DNA from: Aureococcus anophagefferens
Taxonomy: Eukaryota > Sar > Pelagophyceae > Pelagomonadales > Pelagomonadaceae
Length of the DNA stretch: 64,000 nucleotides
Assembly: GCF_000186865.1 (NCBI RefSeq)
Contig: NW_008705562.1
Coordinates: 2,993,745 to 3,057,744 of the forward strand
Reading direction: 5' to 3'
The position numbers and the translations under genes are program-made. Of this stretch, positions 44,236-53,244 are shown piece after piece (position 1 is the first letter of the stretch; every line of letters begins with the position of its first letter). Under the pieces are notes generated by a model. The model had not been told where the DNA came from. It did not search any database and was given only the letters and a program-made list of their open reading frames with translations.

Positions 44236-47200
44236 ATGGGGCGAACAACAATCCTGGCGTTCGTGCTCGTCACCCGCGCGGCGGCCCTGAGCTGCACCTA
44301 CGACGACGTCTCCTGCTCGGACCTCTCCGCCGGAGCCATCCGCACGACGCGCAGCGCCGGCGGGGCGAGCCCGGCCTGGTTTAACGTGTCCGTCTCCAAG
44401 GCCGGCGGGACCTGCGGGCTCCACTGGACCTGCACGCAGTCCGTGTGGCCCCACCTGAAAAAACGCGGCACGAGCCGCGCGACGGCGTCGACGGACGCGT
44501 CCGCGTCGTTCCGGATCGCGAGCGCCGGCGCCGGCCCGCGGCGCTGGCCCGCCGTCGAGGCGACGGCCGCGTGCGACGCGCACGTGACGGTGTCGGATCT
44601 CGTGATCACGGGCGCGGGCATCGTGCCCGGCGCCGTGAAGCGCACCGTCGAGGCGAAGATCGCGTCGACGATCGAGGCGAAGACGTGTCAGGAGGCGCGC
44701 GCGCTCGTCTACAACTTCTCGGCCGTCGACGGCGCCGTCGCCGTCTGCGACGCCGACGCGCGCGCGTCCGAGGCCGCGATCCGGCGAAACGGCCCCGCGG
44801 ACGACGGCACGGGGCCCGTCGCGTGGCGGCGGACCGCGGCGGTGCGCGCGGCGTCGGCGTTCGCCGCGCGCGAGGCCGAGGCCGAGCTCCGGAGGCTCGG
44901 CGTCGTCGACGCGGCCGTCGGCGTTTCGCGGACCTTTTCGTCGCCGGCGGCGAACGTCACCGTTACCGTCGACGCCGTCCGCGTCGCGGGCCTGGACGCG
45001 GCGACCGTCGCGCTCGACGCGTTGCCGAATCTTACCGTCGCGCTCGCGGCCGCAGCCCCGACGGTCAACCTCACGGCGTTCTTGACGGTCACCGTCGTCT
45101 CGCCCTACCTCGCGGCCCCCAAAAGTGAAAAGGCGACGGCGACCTGGCGCCTCGGCGGCGCGACGGTCGCCGGGACGTACCGCGTCGCGCTGGAACCGTC
45201 GGCCGTCGCCGAGGCGGCCTTCGCGCGCTACCCGCTGCGCTGCGCGTCGTCGGCGCTCTCGTCCCTGAACGTGTCGCGCCTCTCGGTGCGCGCGGACACC
45301 TACGCGCGCGTCGCCGTGGCGCCCGACGACCCGTCGCCGCTCGTCGCCGACGTCGCCGCGGCCGCGACGGACGCGGTCGACGCCTTCCTCGACGGCTTCC
45401 CGGGCCTCGTCGACGGCGCGCTCGACTGCGCCGTCGACGGCGCCGCCAAGGCGCTCCTCAACGAGCGCGTCGCCGCCTTCCTCGCGGGCGACCGCGGCGG
45501 CGGGTCCTGCGCGCGCGCCGCGGCGGTCGAGGGCGGCTTCGACGGCACGACGACGGCCTACGCGCTGTCCGTGCCCTTCGTCTTCGCTGTTATCGTGTTG
45601 ACCCTGGGCCTCTACGCGGTGTGCGGCGCCGCCGTGCTCGTCCGGCGCGGCCCGGCGGACGGCGGCGGGTTGGCCGAGGGTTTGCTCTCGCGCGACCACG
45701 ACGCGTTGTCCCTGAGCGCCGCGGCAGCGCCGGTGGCGAAGCGCGCGGTCCCGTCGATCTTCGTCGGCATCGTCGCCCTGTTGTTCTACTCCTACGTCGC
45801 GCCCCTCCAGCGCCTCGACGTCCGCGTCGCCGTAACGTCCGGCGCGTGGTCGAGCCCGCTCCGCGTCTCCCTGGACAACTTCTGGACCTTCGACGCCGTC
45901 GCCGTCTGCCTGGACGTGTGGAACTCGGGCGCGACGGCCCTCATCCCCTACGCGACCCTCGCGTCCTTCCTCTGGCCCCTGCTCAAGCTCCTCCTCTCGG
46001 CCTTCGCGTGGGCCGCGCCGGCCGCGCCGACGCCGCTGACGCCCGACGCGCGCTTCGCGCGGCTCCGGCGGGCCTGCTACCTCGCCCCCGCGGCGCGCGT
46101 CGACCTGCTCGATGTGCTCGACAAGCTCGGCAAGTGGGGCGCGGTGCACCCCATCGCGTGCCTCGTCTTCGTGGCGCTGAACCACCTCGAGCTCGCCGCG
46201 CGACTCGCGGACCCGGCCGGCGGCGCGCCGGACGCGTTGAGCGCCACGACGTACCTCGTGCTGCTCTCCGCCTTCTACGCCTACGCGGCGGCGCTCGTCG
46301 CGAGCCAGCTGCTGGGCCGCCGGCTTCTCGTCGACGCGCGCGCCGCGCTGCTTCGGGACGACGACGACGACGCCTTGGACGGGCCCCGCGCGGGCTCCTG
46401 CAGCATCGGCGACGTCGACGACCGCTCCGTGCTCTCCGTGGGGCTCGACGCGGGCCCGCGGCTCGACGGCCTGCCTCCGAACGCGGCGCCGCTCGAGATC
46501 CGCGACGTCGACAGCGACGTCGGCGGCGCCGCGCGCGCGTCCGTCGCGGCGGGGTCCGCGCCCTGGGTCCGCGGGGCCGTCGCCGTCGCCATCTTCGCGA
46601 CGGCCTTGGTCGCCGCGGCCGGCGCGGCGCGCGTCGCCTTCGTCGTCACGATCCGAGGGCTCTCGACGCGGCTCATGGACGCGGCCGAGGCCACGCAGCG
46701 CCGGAGCCTCGCCACGCTCGCCGGGGGGCTCCGCGGGGGTTTCGAAGACCCGCGTGGGTTCGCGGCGGGGTTCGTCGCCGCGGCCTTCGCGTTGTCGACG
46801 ATCGCGCTGCCGCTGCTGCTCTGCGTCGGGGGCTTGGTCCTGTGGCTCGCGCGGCTCTCGCTCAAGTACCAGGCGCGGCTTCTCGACGCCCTCGAACTCG
46901 TCCACGCCTACGCGACGCTCGACGTCTTCGCCGTGACCATGCTCTTCGTCGTCGCGGAGTACGGCAACTTCGCCGAGTACGCGTTCGCGCAGGAGTGCGC
47001 GGAGCTCCAGAAGGTGCTCGACGCCGCGAAGAGCCACGAGATCTGCTTCCACCTCGCCGGGTCCCTCGAGGACGGGGCGGCGCTGCTCCTCGTCGCCGGC
47101 CTCCTGACGGGGTGCGGCGGCGGACTCGCGCTCCGCGCCGCGCGGCGGTCCGTCGACCGGCGGCGGCGCCTCGAGCCCGCGCCGGCCTTCGTCGACGGCT

Positions 47201-47244
47201 GGCGCTGGTGGGCCCTGAGCGGCTGCCTGCGCCACTGCTGCTAA
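44236..47244 (+). CDS. Large membrane protein with lumenal domain and PqiA-like membrane segments
   Basis: 1002 residues, one exon; signal peptide MGRTTILAFVLVTRAAA. The lumenal region (to about residue 440) has several Asn-glycosylation sites and blocks such as HVTVSDLVITGAGIVPGAVK and VEAKIASTIEAKTCQEA, vaguely like lipid-binding TULIP/BPI domains. Then at least eight hydrophobic helices. DNFWTFDAVAVCLDVWNSGA, PYATLASFLWPLLKLLLSAF and ARVDLLDVLDKLGKWGAVHP resemble the PqiA pattern (Pro-rich helix, then a LLD.L..LGKW loop) used in bacterial lipid-transport systems. A second helical block follows (LSTIALPLLLCVGGLVLWLA). A role in moving lipids or in sensing a periplasm-like lumen is conjecture. 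The stop overlaps the stop of the convergent sulfotransferase gene (CTAA). Confidence 0.6.
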   Translation: MGRTTILAFVLVTRAAALSCTYDDVSCSDLSAGAIRTTRSAGGASPAWFNVSVSKAGGTCGLHWTCTQSVWPHLKKRGTSRATASTDASASFRIASAGAGPRRWPAVEATAACDAHVTVSDLVITGAGIVPGAVKRTVEAKIASTIEAKTCQEARALVYNFSAVDGAVAVCDADARASEAAIRRNGPADDGTGPVAWRRTAAVRAASAFAAREAEAELRRLGVVDAAVGVSRTFSSPAANVTVTVDAVRVAGLDAATVALDALPNLTVALAAAAPTVNLTAFLTVTVVSPYLAAPKSEKATATWRLGGATVAGTYRVALEPSAVAEAAFARYPLRCASSALSSLNVSRLSVRADTYARVAVAPDDPSPLVADVAAAATDAVDAFLDGFPGLVDGALDCAVDGAAKALLNERVAAFLAGDRGGGSCARAAAVEGGFDGTTTAYALSVPFVFAVIVLTLGLYAVCGAAVLVRRGPADGGGLAEGLLSRDHDALSLSAAAAPVAKRAVPSIFVGIVALLFYSYVAPLQRLDVRVAVTSGAWSSPLRVSLDNFWTFDAVAVCLDVWNSGATALIPYATLASFLWPLLKLLLSAFAWAAPAAPTPLTPDARFARLRRACYLAPAARVDLLDVLDKLGKWGAVHPIACLVFVALNHLELAARLADPAGGAPDALSATTYLVLLSAFYAYAAALVASQLLGRRLLVDARAALLRDDDDDALDGPRAGSCSIGDVDDRSVLSVGLDAGPRLDGLPPNAAPLEIRDVDSDVGGAARASVAAGSAPWVRGAVAVAIFATALVAAAGAARVAFVVTIRGLSTRLMDAAEATQRRSLATLAGGLRGGFEDPRGFAAGFVAAAFALSTIALPLLLCVGGLVLWLARLSLKYQARLLDALELVHAYATLDVFAVTMLFVVAEYGNFAEYAFAQECAELQKVLDAAKSHEICFHLAGSLEDGAALLLVAGLLTGCGGGLALRAARRSVDRRRRLEPAPAFVDGWRWWALSGCLRHCC

Positions 47245-48091
47245 TACGCCCGTTTACTCGCCGCGCCGCAGCACGTCGCGTAGCCGAACGCGTCGAAGAG
47301 CCGCGCGTCCGCGGCCCGGACGACGCCGCCGAGCGCGCCCGCGTAGGCGCCGCAGTCGACGTGGCCCGTGTTCGGCCGCTTGCGGTCGTCGAGGCCCATG
47401 GCCACGGCGGCGGCGTCGTTCGTCTCCGACGCGAGGGCCGCCAGGGCGGCCAAGTCGACGTCGCCGGCCGCCGCGGGCGCGCGCGCGACGTAGCGCCGCG
47501 GGCAGGCCTCGAGGTCGACCAGCAAGGTCTCCGTCCGCACCCAGCAGTCCGCCAGCGCGTCCGGGTCGAGCTTCGTCGCGATCTCGCGCGCGAAGTCGTC
47601 CGGCGTGCACGCGTCGCTCGCGCGGCGCGCGCGCGGGTCCGTCCGCGTCATGTCCGTGTCGATGCAGTCGTGGCGCAGGTACGACGTCCAGATGTGGTAG
47701 GAGAAGTAGCCCAGCCCGCCGCGCCGGGTCGCGGCGACGTAGTCCCGCAGCACCGCCGGGTCCGGCCCCGCGGCGGGTCCCGCGAAGAGCTCGCCTTCCC
47801 GCGCCCACGTCCGCCGCGAGTCGTTCGTCTCCGGCTTGAAGGTCCGGAAGGGCACGGTTTCGCCCTCGGCCCAGGCGCCCCCGAAGGGCTCGTTGAAGGC
47901 CTGCGCCGGGTAGTACTGCGCCAGGCTCGCGTAGAACGCGCAGGGGTTGCGCATCGTGCCCACGAAGAAGCTCGACGCGAGCGAGCCGTTGGACCGGTAC
48001 GCGCAGGGCAGCGGCACGTTGTCCTCGACGACGGCGAGCCGCCGGCGGTCGACGACGCGGTCGAGCACGTTCGAGAGGAAGGACCCGCCAG
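47241..48091 (-). CDS. Sulfotransferase-like protein, 5' end missing
   Basis: At least 283 codons read without a stop from about 48091 down to the TAG at 47241. The start of the recognisable region, GGSFLSNVLDRVVDRRRLAV, is what follows the PAPS-binding P-loop in Golgi sulfotransferases; SSFFVGTMRNPCAFYASLAQ is the 3'-phosphate (R..P) block; and WTSYLRHDC, DFAREIATKLDPDALADCWV, ETLLVDLEACPRRYV and FDAFGYATCCGAASKRAY follow. No start codon or signal peptide is in frame upstream, because the sequence changes to coding on the opposite strand at 48092. So it is either 5'-truncated by a rearrangement or its first exon is far away. It would sulfate a glycan or metabolite if intact. Confidence 0.6.
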
Positions 48092-48274
48092 GGCTTCGTC
48101 TTCGACACGAACGCGCTCCACCGCGCGGTCGTCGACGCGGCCGCGGACAGCCGGTCCGTCGTCCTCTTCGAGGTCGACGGCGCGGCCAAGTCCGACGCGC
48201 TGCAGAACGCGAGCGAGCGGCACCACCCGCCCTGCCCCGGCTCGAGCCGCCAGTACCTCCAGGAGCTTCCGTAA
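48092..48274 (+). pseudogene. Orphan 3' coding fragment on the opposite strand
   Basis: From 48092 to the TAA at 48272-48274 the plus strand reads GFVFDTNALHRAVVDAAADS and on, ending RQYLQELP. All but one of 60 codons end in G or C, so this frame, not the minus one, is the coding one. It is preceded by CCGCCAG, which may be a splice acceptor, but there is no coding sequence in that direction upstream: the DNA there codes on the minus strand. I read it as a gene fragment left by an inversion or other rearrangement, or an assembly join. Confidence 0.5.
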
Positions 48275-48277
48275 ACG

Positions 48278-50524
48278 CTAGCACATGGACCCGCAGTTCG
48301 GCGCGCCGCACCCCAGATGCGTGCCACCCGTCGACGACGACCCGACGACGGACCCGTTGCCCACGAGGCGCGTCGAGAGCGCGTATTTGTGGCGCCACAG
48401 GGCGGTCACGTACCAGGAGAACATGTTGCCGCCGAGCGGGCTCGTCCGCGCGCAGCAGGGCGCGCCCGCGCCCGCGCACGTCTCGAACGCGTCCAGCGAC
48501 CCGCCGAGCACGTCCGCCGCCGCGTCCCGCGGCAGAATCCAGAAGTGGTCCGGCGACCCCTTGCCGCCCGAGTACCAGGTGCTTCGGTCGTAGGCGCAGT
48601 GGGGGCCCATGTCGCCGCCGAAGAGGATGTCGGGCCGCGAGAAGACGACGGCGTCGTAGCGGCCGTCCGCCGCCTCCTTCGCCGCGACGAGGGCCCAGGC
48701 CGCGGCCATGGACGACCACCAGTTCCGCGCGCGCTGGACGTACTCGGGCTTGCCGAAGGACGTGCCCGCGACGCAGTCCGCGAAGCCGGCGACCATCGAC
48801 GGCGGCGCGGCCGCGTCCCCGAGATCCGCGGCGACGGCCACGTCGGGCCGCAGCCGCGCGACCATGGCCCGCCACGCGTCGCTCCCCGCCGCCTCGTCGC
48901 CGCGTAAAAAAAGAAACACGGCCGAGCCCGGCGCCGCGGCCATGGAGTCGACGACGCGGCGGCGGTAGCTCAGCTGCACGTCCGGCCGCTCGAGGAAACC
49001 CCGCGCGGCGCCCGCGACGACGAAGGCGACCCGGGGCGCGGCGCCGGCGCAGCTCGGCGGCGCGAGGCCGCAGGGCAGGCCGCCCCAGTCCTGCCAGGCC
49101 GCGATGCCGTCGTGCTTGTTGCCCGCGAGGTGCGCGATCGTCGTCGCGGTCGCCGCGGTCGTCGGCGCCTCGGGCGGCGCGTCGCCCGGCGCCCGCAGCG
49201 CCTCGAGCGTGATCTCGTCGAAGATCGCCGCGTCGATGCCGACCTCGATCAGCGACGACGACGGCGTCAGGCGCCCCGAGAAGACCTCCTTGCGGAGTCC
49301 GTTCGCGACGATGCCCCCGACGTCGCGCTGGACGTAGAAGAAGACCTCGCCGTCGCGGTGGTGCAGGCCGCAGGCCGGGTGGCCCGTCTGGCGCACGCCT
49401 GACGGGTCCACGGGCACGAGGTCGACGTAGGGCGTCCACGAATCGCCGTCGCGCGAGAACGCCGCCGCGATGGCCGCGCGGTTGTCGGGGCCCTTGCTGA
49501 CGTAGGACACGGGCGCGAGGGACACGAGCACGTCCGGCCGCAGCGGGTGGGGCGCGACGCAGGCGAAGTAGACGCTGCCGACGTCCCGGTCGTAGCCGGG
49601 CACGACCATGGGCCGCCAGGGCCTCCAGCGCAGCGACGCCGCGGCGCCCGCGTCCGCGCGCCGCGACGCCGCGAGGAACGCGCCCGCGTCGACGCTCGTG
49701 TACTGCACGGCGCGCACGCCCGTCGCGTCCGGGAGCGGCTCCAGGTTCGCCCGGGCGAAGACGTGGAGGCGGCCTTTGAAGACGGCGATCGACAGGCGCC
49801 CGTCGAACTCGCACCAGCCCGCCTCCGCGCCCGGCAGCGACGCGTGCCTGTCGACGCAGCCGGGGATGCCCGGGCCGCCGTCGAAGACGGGCGCGGCGCC
49901 GAAGAGGGGCCGGATCCGCGGGTTCGGCCGCAGCGAGTCCAGCGCGTACGCAAAGACGCCGCCGTGCGTGCCGTCGTAGAGCCCCGGCCGCGCGGACCGG
50001 CCGCCCAGGAGGAGCACGCTCGTCGACCCCGGCCACTGCAGCGCGGCCGTGTTGTGCGCGACGTCGCTGGCCTCGAAGAGCAGCTTCGGCCGCTCGCCGC
50101 GCCCCGGCCCGACGCCGGAGAGGAAGAAGCTCGCCGCGCCGTCGACGGTGCCCGTGTCGTGCACGGTGTCCGCGCGCGCGAAGAACCAGGTCGTGCCGCC
50201 TTCGACGATGGACGTGAAGTAGCGGTCGCAGACGTCGACGGGGTAGCAGCGGGAGACGATCGAGGGGTCGACGCCGTCCCGGACGGCCGCGGCGGCGATC
50301 TCGGACTCGTCGCGGCAGTGGACCGTGCGGTTGTTGTGCCACCGGTAGTCGACGGGCGTCACGCGCGCGCGGTGCAGCCGCAGCAGCGTCGAGAGGATCT
50401 TCTTCTTGTCGTTTTTGGCGTCGAAGTGGTTCGACAGGAGGCGCCGGCGCTCCGTCGCGTTCTCGCCGTGCTCGCCGCACGCCGCGGCCGCCAGCGCCGC
50501 GAGCCACAGCGCGGCGCGAGCCAT
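48278..50524 (-). CDS. Secreted beta-propeller plus glycosyltransferase-like protein
   Basis: 748 residues, one exon, signal peptide MARAALWLAALAAAACGE. The first 430 residues look like a five-bladed beta-propeller of the glycoside-hydrolase/sialidase kind (TWFFARADTVHDTGTVDGAA, FDGRLSIAVFKGRLHVFARA, SVYFACVAPHPLRPDVLVSL, each shortened). The C-terminal 280 residues are a glycosyltransferase-like domain (VAFVVAGAARGFLERPDVQL, MVARLRPDVAVAADLG, YDAVVFSRPDILFGGDMG, WYSGGKGSPDHFWILPRDAA) related to the second domain of the 41823 gene (RPD..F and WYSG). The combination suggests binding or trimming and extension of an extracellular glycan. Catalytic residues of the propeller could not be identified. 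Sits three bases from the fragment at 48274. Confidence 0.65.
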   Translation of the reverse strand: MARAALWLAALAAAACGEHGENATERRRLLSNHFDAKNDKKKILSTLLRLHRARVTPVDYRWHNNRTVHCRDESEIAAAAVRDGVDPSIVSRCYPVDVCDRYFTSIVEGGTTWFFARADTVHDTGTVDGAASFFLSGVGPGRGERPKLLFEASDVAHNTAALQWPGSTSVLLLGGRSARPGLYDGTHGGVFAYALDSLRPNPRIRPLFGAAPVFDGGPGIPGCVDRHASLPGAEAGWCEFDGRLSIAVFKGRLHVFARANLEPLPDATGVRAVQYTSVDAGAFLAASRRADAGAAASLRWRPWRPMVVPGYDRDVGSVYFACVAPHPLRPDVLVSLAPVSYVSKGPDNRAAIAAAFSRDGDSWTPYVDLVPVDPSGVRQTGHPACGLHHRDGEVFFYVQRDVGGIVANGLRKEVFSGRLTPSSSLIEVGIDAAIFDEITLEALRAPGDAPPEAPTTAATATTIAHLAGNKHDGIAAWQDWGGLPCGLAPPSCAGAAPRVAFVVAGAARGFLERPDVQLSYRRRVVDSMAAAPGSAVFLFLRGDEAAGSDAWRAMVARLRPDVAVAADLGDAAAPPSMVAGFADCVAGTSFGKPEYVQRARNWWSSMAAAWALVAAKEAADGRYDAVVFSRPDILFGGDMGPHCAYDRSTWYSGGKGSPDHFWILPRDAAADVLGGSLDAFETCAGAGAPCCARTSPLGGNMFSWYVTALWRHKYALSTRLVGNGSVVGSSSTGGTHLGCGAPNCGSMC

Positions 50525-50659
50525 CGCTTGCAACTGTCCGCTTGCTAGCCGGCACGCGCCATCGTGTCCGGCGGGCAGCCTTTGGAAACTCAACAACGGT
50601 GATGAAGCAGCAATGTTGAAGCTGTCGATCCCCAGATCTCGTGGGGACTCCGTCGAGCG
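50525..50659. promoter_or_regulatory. Spacer upstream of the propeller gene
   Basis: 135 bases between two minus-strand genes, holding the promoter of the 50524 gene and the 3' end of the next. GCGGGCAGCCTTTGGAAA at 50571 nearly repeats the motif at 8745; TGTTGAAG at 50612. Confidence 0.4.
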
Positions 50660-51838
50660 TCATCGAGTTACGCCGCACGACGCGAGGTGGGCCTCGTAGG
50701 CCGCGGCGTTGGTGTCGAGGTGGCGGAACTTGCGGACGTCGCCGCCGCGCGCCGTGCGCCGCGCGAGGTCGTCGTCCGCGGCGCTCGCGCGGAGCGTGCA
50801 CCGGAAGGTCGCGAGCAGCGTGCCGTCGAAGTCCGGGCAGGGCACGTCCGGCGGCGGGAGCCGCCGCGCGGCCGCGGCGGCGACGGCCGCGGCGACGCGC
50901 GGGCTCGGGTCGCACCAGCGCCAGCTGGCCCTCGCGCGCGTGAGGTTCATGAGGACGTGGTTGTGGTCCAGGGGCGCGAGCGCGCCGCCGCGGAGGAACA
51001 CGTTGTTCGGCCGGTCGTAGTTGCCGAGGACCGCGTCGAGCGCCTCGAGGTCGCTCCACGCGCGGCGCTCGCGCGCGCGCAGCGGGCAGAGCGCGCGCCG
51101 CGCGCCGGCGCAGAGCGGCCCCTGGAGCCGCAGGTACCAGCGCGCCGGCGCCGGCAGGCGGTCGAGCCCCCGGGGCTCCCAGCGCACGAGGACGCCCGGC
51201 ACGCGCCGCGCGTCGCCGCGGGGCTCGGGGGCCGCGGGCGCGCAGCCGGCGAGCGCCGCGGGCGCCGCGCCGAGGGCTTCGAGCGCGCGCGGCGAGACGT
51301 AGCGCGGGCAGCGGCTCGCGAGGGCGCCCGCGGACGACGGCAGCGTCGCGTTCGCGAGGAGCTCCGCGGGCAGCGACGCGAGGATCGACGGCGGCGCGCC
51401 GGCGACGCCGAGCGCGGCCGCGACGGCGCTCGCCGCGACCTCGCCGAGGGGCTCCTCGAGGTGAGGGCTCTCGCCCTTGCGGCCGACGCGCGTGAACGCC
51501 GACCGCAGCGGCTTGAAGAGCGCGCGCTCGCCGCCGTCGAACGTCACGAGGTACTTGACCGTGAGCCCGGAGCCGACGGCCGTGCGGTCCTCGACGCTCG
51601 CGATCGTGGCGCGCAGCGCCGCCGATTGCAGCGTTTCGTAGCTGCTGGTGGCTTGGTGCCGCGCCGTCACTCGGCTCCGCGCGCGCGACGCGACGACCCA
51701 CGCGACGAGCAGCCACGGCGCCTTGCGCCAGACCCAGGCGAAGGTGTTGCACCAGAGACCGAAGCGCCGCGCGCACAGGTAGGCGCGCAGCCTCGCGCGC
51801 GCGATGCACAGTGGATTCGCTGCTGCATCCATTCTCAC
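50660..51838 (-). CDS. FAM20-like secretory-pathway kinase, type II membrane protein
   Basis: 392 residues. A basic N-terminus and one hydrophobic helix (APWLLVAWVVASRA) make it a likely type II Golgi protein. The lumenal domain shows a FAM20/atypical-kinase pattern: ATIASVEDRTAVGSGLTVKY, nucleotide-binding Lys in RALFKPLRS, Glu in SPHLEEPLGEVAASA, catalytic segment LDAVLGNYDRPNNV (GN.DR..N) and metal-binding Asp in APLDHNHVLMN. FAM20 enzymes phosphorylate secreted proteins or proteoglycan xylose. Several Cys suit a lumenal location. Start choice is uncertain by a few residues (51838 or 51832). Its neighbours on the same strand are also secretory enzymes. Confidence 0.75.
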   Translation of the reverse strand: MRMDAAANPLCIARARLRAYLCARRFGLWCNTFAWVWRKAPWLLVAWVVASRARSRVTARHQATSSYETLQSAALRATIASVEDRTAVGSGLTVKYLVTFDGGERALFKPLRSAFTRVGRKGESPHLEEPLGEVAASAVAAALGVAGAPPSILASLPAELLANATLPSSAGALASRCPRYVSPRALEALGAAPAALAGCAPAAPEPRGDARRVPGVLVRWEPRGLDRLPAPARWYLRLQGPLCAGARRALCPLRARERRAWSDLEALDAVLGNYDRPNNVFLRGGALAPLDHNHVLMNLTRARASWRWCDPSPRVAAAVAAAAARRLPPPDVPCPDFDGTLLATFRCTLRASAADDDLARRTARGGDVRKFRHLDTNAAAYEAHLASCGVTR

Positions 51839-51954
51839 CTAGCCGCTGGCCCTTGGAGCACCGAGCTCTTAGCCATGCTCGAGTACTTATTAGCCGGCCG
51901 GGTGATCATCCTCTATCAGATTCGCGGCAAAACTTGATGAAGTGCACGTTGAAT

Positions 51955-53112
51955 TCAACCGTACGCGGCGAACGCGTCGAGCGACGCCCACATCGCGGCG
52001 GCCTCGCCCGGGTCGCCGGCGGCGAGCATGCCGAAGCAGAACGGCCCCACGCCGGCCAGGCCGGCGCCGCGCGCGAAGGAAAACTTGGCCCGGAGGCTCG
52101 CCGGGTCGTCGTACCAGTACTGGACGACGGCGCCGCGCTCGAGCGCGTTGAAGAAGGGCGCGTCCATGTTCGCGTCGCGACGTTCGGCGGACGTTTGGAC
52201 GGAGGCATTGCGGACCACGGCGCGTAGCTTCGCGTAGTCGACCTCGGAGCCGGCCGCGTCGGAGCAGTTGACGCCGCGGAACGGCACGCTTTCGATGTCG
52301 CAGTACCTCCCGTCGAGCGTCGCGCCGGGCAGGCACTCGTAGCGGTAGCCGTACCAGGGCACGCCGAGGACGAGCTTGGACGCGGGGATGCCCAGGTCGC
52401 GGAAGCGGCCGATGCCGTGGACCGTGCCCGGGAGCGGCGCGTTCGCCGAGGCGATGCACGCGTCGAAGATCTGCGACCGCGTGTCGTAGTCCATGACGTA
52501 GAGCAGGTCGCTCGCGTCCGCGAGGGCGTTCATGGGGTAGCCCCGGCCGTCGACGTCGTCGGGGGTAGAAGCGACGCACGTCGACACCTGGTAGCTCGGG
52601 TTCGTCGCGTGTAACGCTCGTCGCGTCGCGGCGACGAGCGCCGCGTAGGCCGCGATCGCCGGCGACCCGTAGGGCTGCGGGCTCTCGTAATCAAAGGTCA
52701 TGCCGTCGACATACCTGCCCTCGACGAGCGCGACGGCCCTGACGACCCACGCGGCGCGCGCCGCCGGGTCCTCGAGCGCCGTGAGGTTGATCGAGGGCGC
52801 GGCGGCGACGACGCGCGCGCCGGCCGCGTGCGCGGCGCACATCATCGCGTCGTCGCCCCAGGCCACGGTCGTCACGTGCGTCCAGTTCACGGCCGCCGGG
52901 TCCGTGGCGCCGCTGACGAAGCCGAAGACCTCCCTCGCGGCGACGGGCGGGCCGCCGATGGGCTCGCAGAGGGCCGCGCTCGCGCAGGGGCAGCCTCCGG
53001 CCGCCGGGACGTAGGCGTCGGCGAGCGCCTGCTGCCGCAGCGATTCGCGGGCGAACGGATGCGCGGCGGCCGCCGGAGCGGCCAGTGAGAGGAGGCCCAG
53101 GGCGACGCGCAT
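51955..53112 (-). CDS. GH18 chitobiase-like glycoside hydrolase
   Basis: 385 residues with signal peptide MRVALGLLSLAAPAAAAHPF. The TIM barrel of family GH18 is shown by VFGFVSGATDPAAVNWTHVT, VVAAAPSINLTALED, the catalytic segment VDGMTFDYESP (D..FDYE, Glu as acid), YQVSTCVASTPDDVDGRGYP, LLYVMDYDTRSQ and KLVLGVPWYGYRYECLPGAT. The PWYGY.Y.C form and the order match lysosomal di-N-acetylchitobiase (CTBS), which trims GlcNAc from the reducing end of chitin- or N-glycan-like cores. Probably vacuolar or secreted. The first ATG at 53112 is preferred because it gives the leader. Confidence 0.88.
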   Translation of the reverse strand: MRVALGLLSLAAPAAAAHPFARESLRQQALADAYVPAAGGCPCASAALCEPIGGPPVAAREVFGFVSGATDPAAVNWTHVTTVAWGDDAMMCAAHAAGARVVAAAPSINLTALEDPAARAAWVVRAVALVEGRYVDGMTFDYESPQPYGSPAIAAYAALVAATRRALHATNPSYQVSTCVASTPDDVDGRGYPMNALADASDLLYVMDYDTRSQIFDACIASANAPLPGTVHGIGRFRDLGIPASKLVLGVPWYGYRYECLPGATLDGRYCDIESVPFRGVNCSDAAGSEVDYAKLRAVVRNASVQTSAERRDANMDAPFFNALERGAVVQYWYDDPASLRAKFSFARGAGLAGVGPFCFGMLAAGDPGEAAAMWASLDAFAAYG

Positions 53113-53244
53113 CGCAGACACGAGGCAGAATCGAGAGCTCGAGCTCGACTGAGCTGCCCCCGAAACTGCTCCATGCATTTTTCAAGTGGGCACGGTCGGC
53201 CGGATCGGTGTCATGATGGGTTTGCTGCCTCGTGCAAAATAGTA

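Noticed and set aside
48092..48274. Treating the minus strand here as the missing 5' exon of the sulfotransferase.
   Set aside because: No minus frame has the codon bias of a real exon, while the plus frame does in almost every codon.
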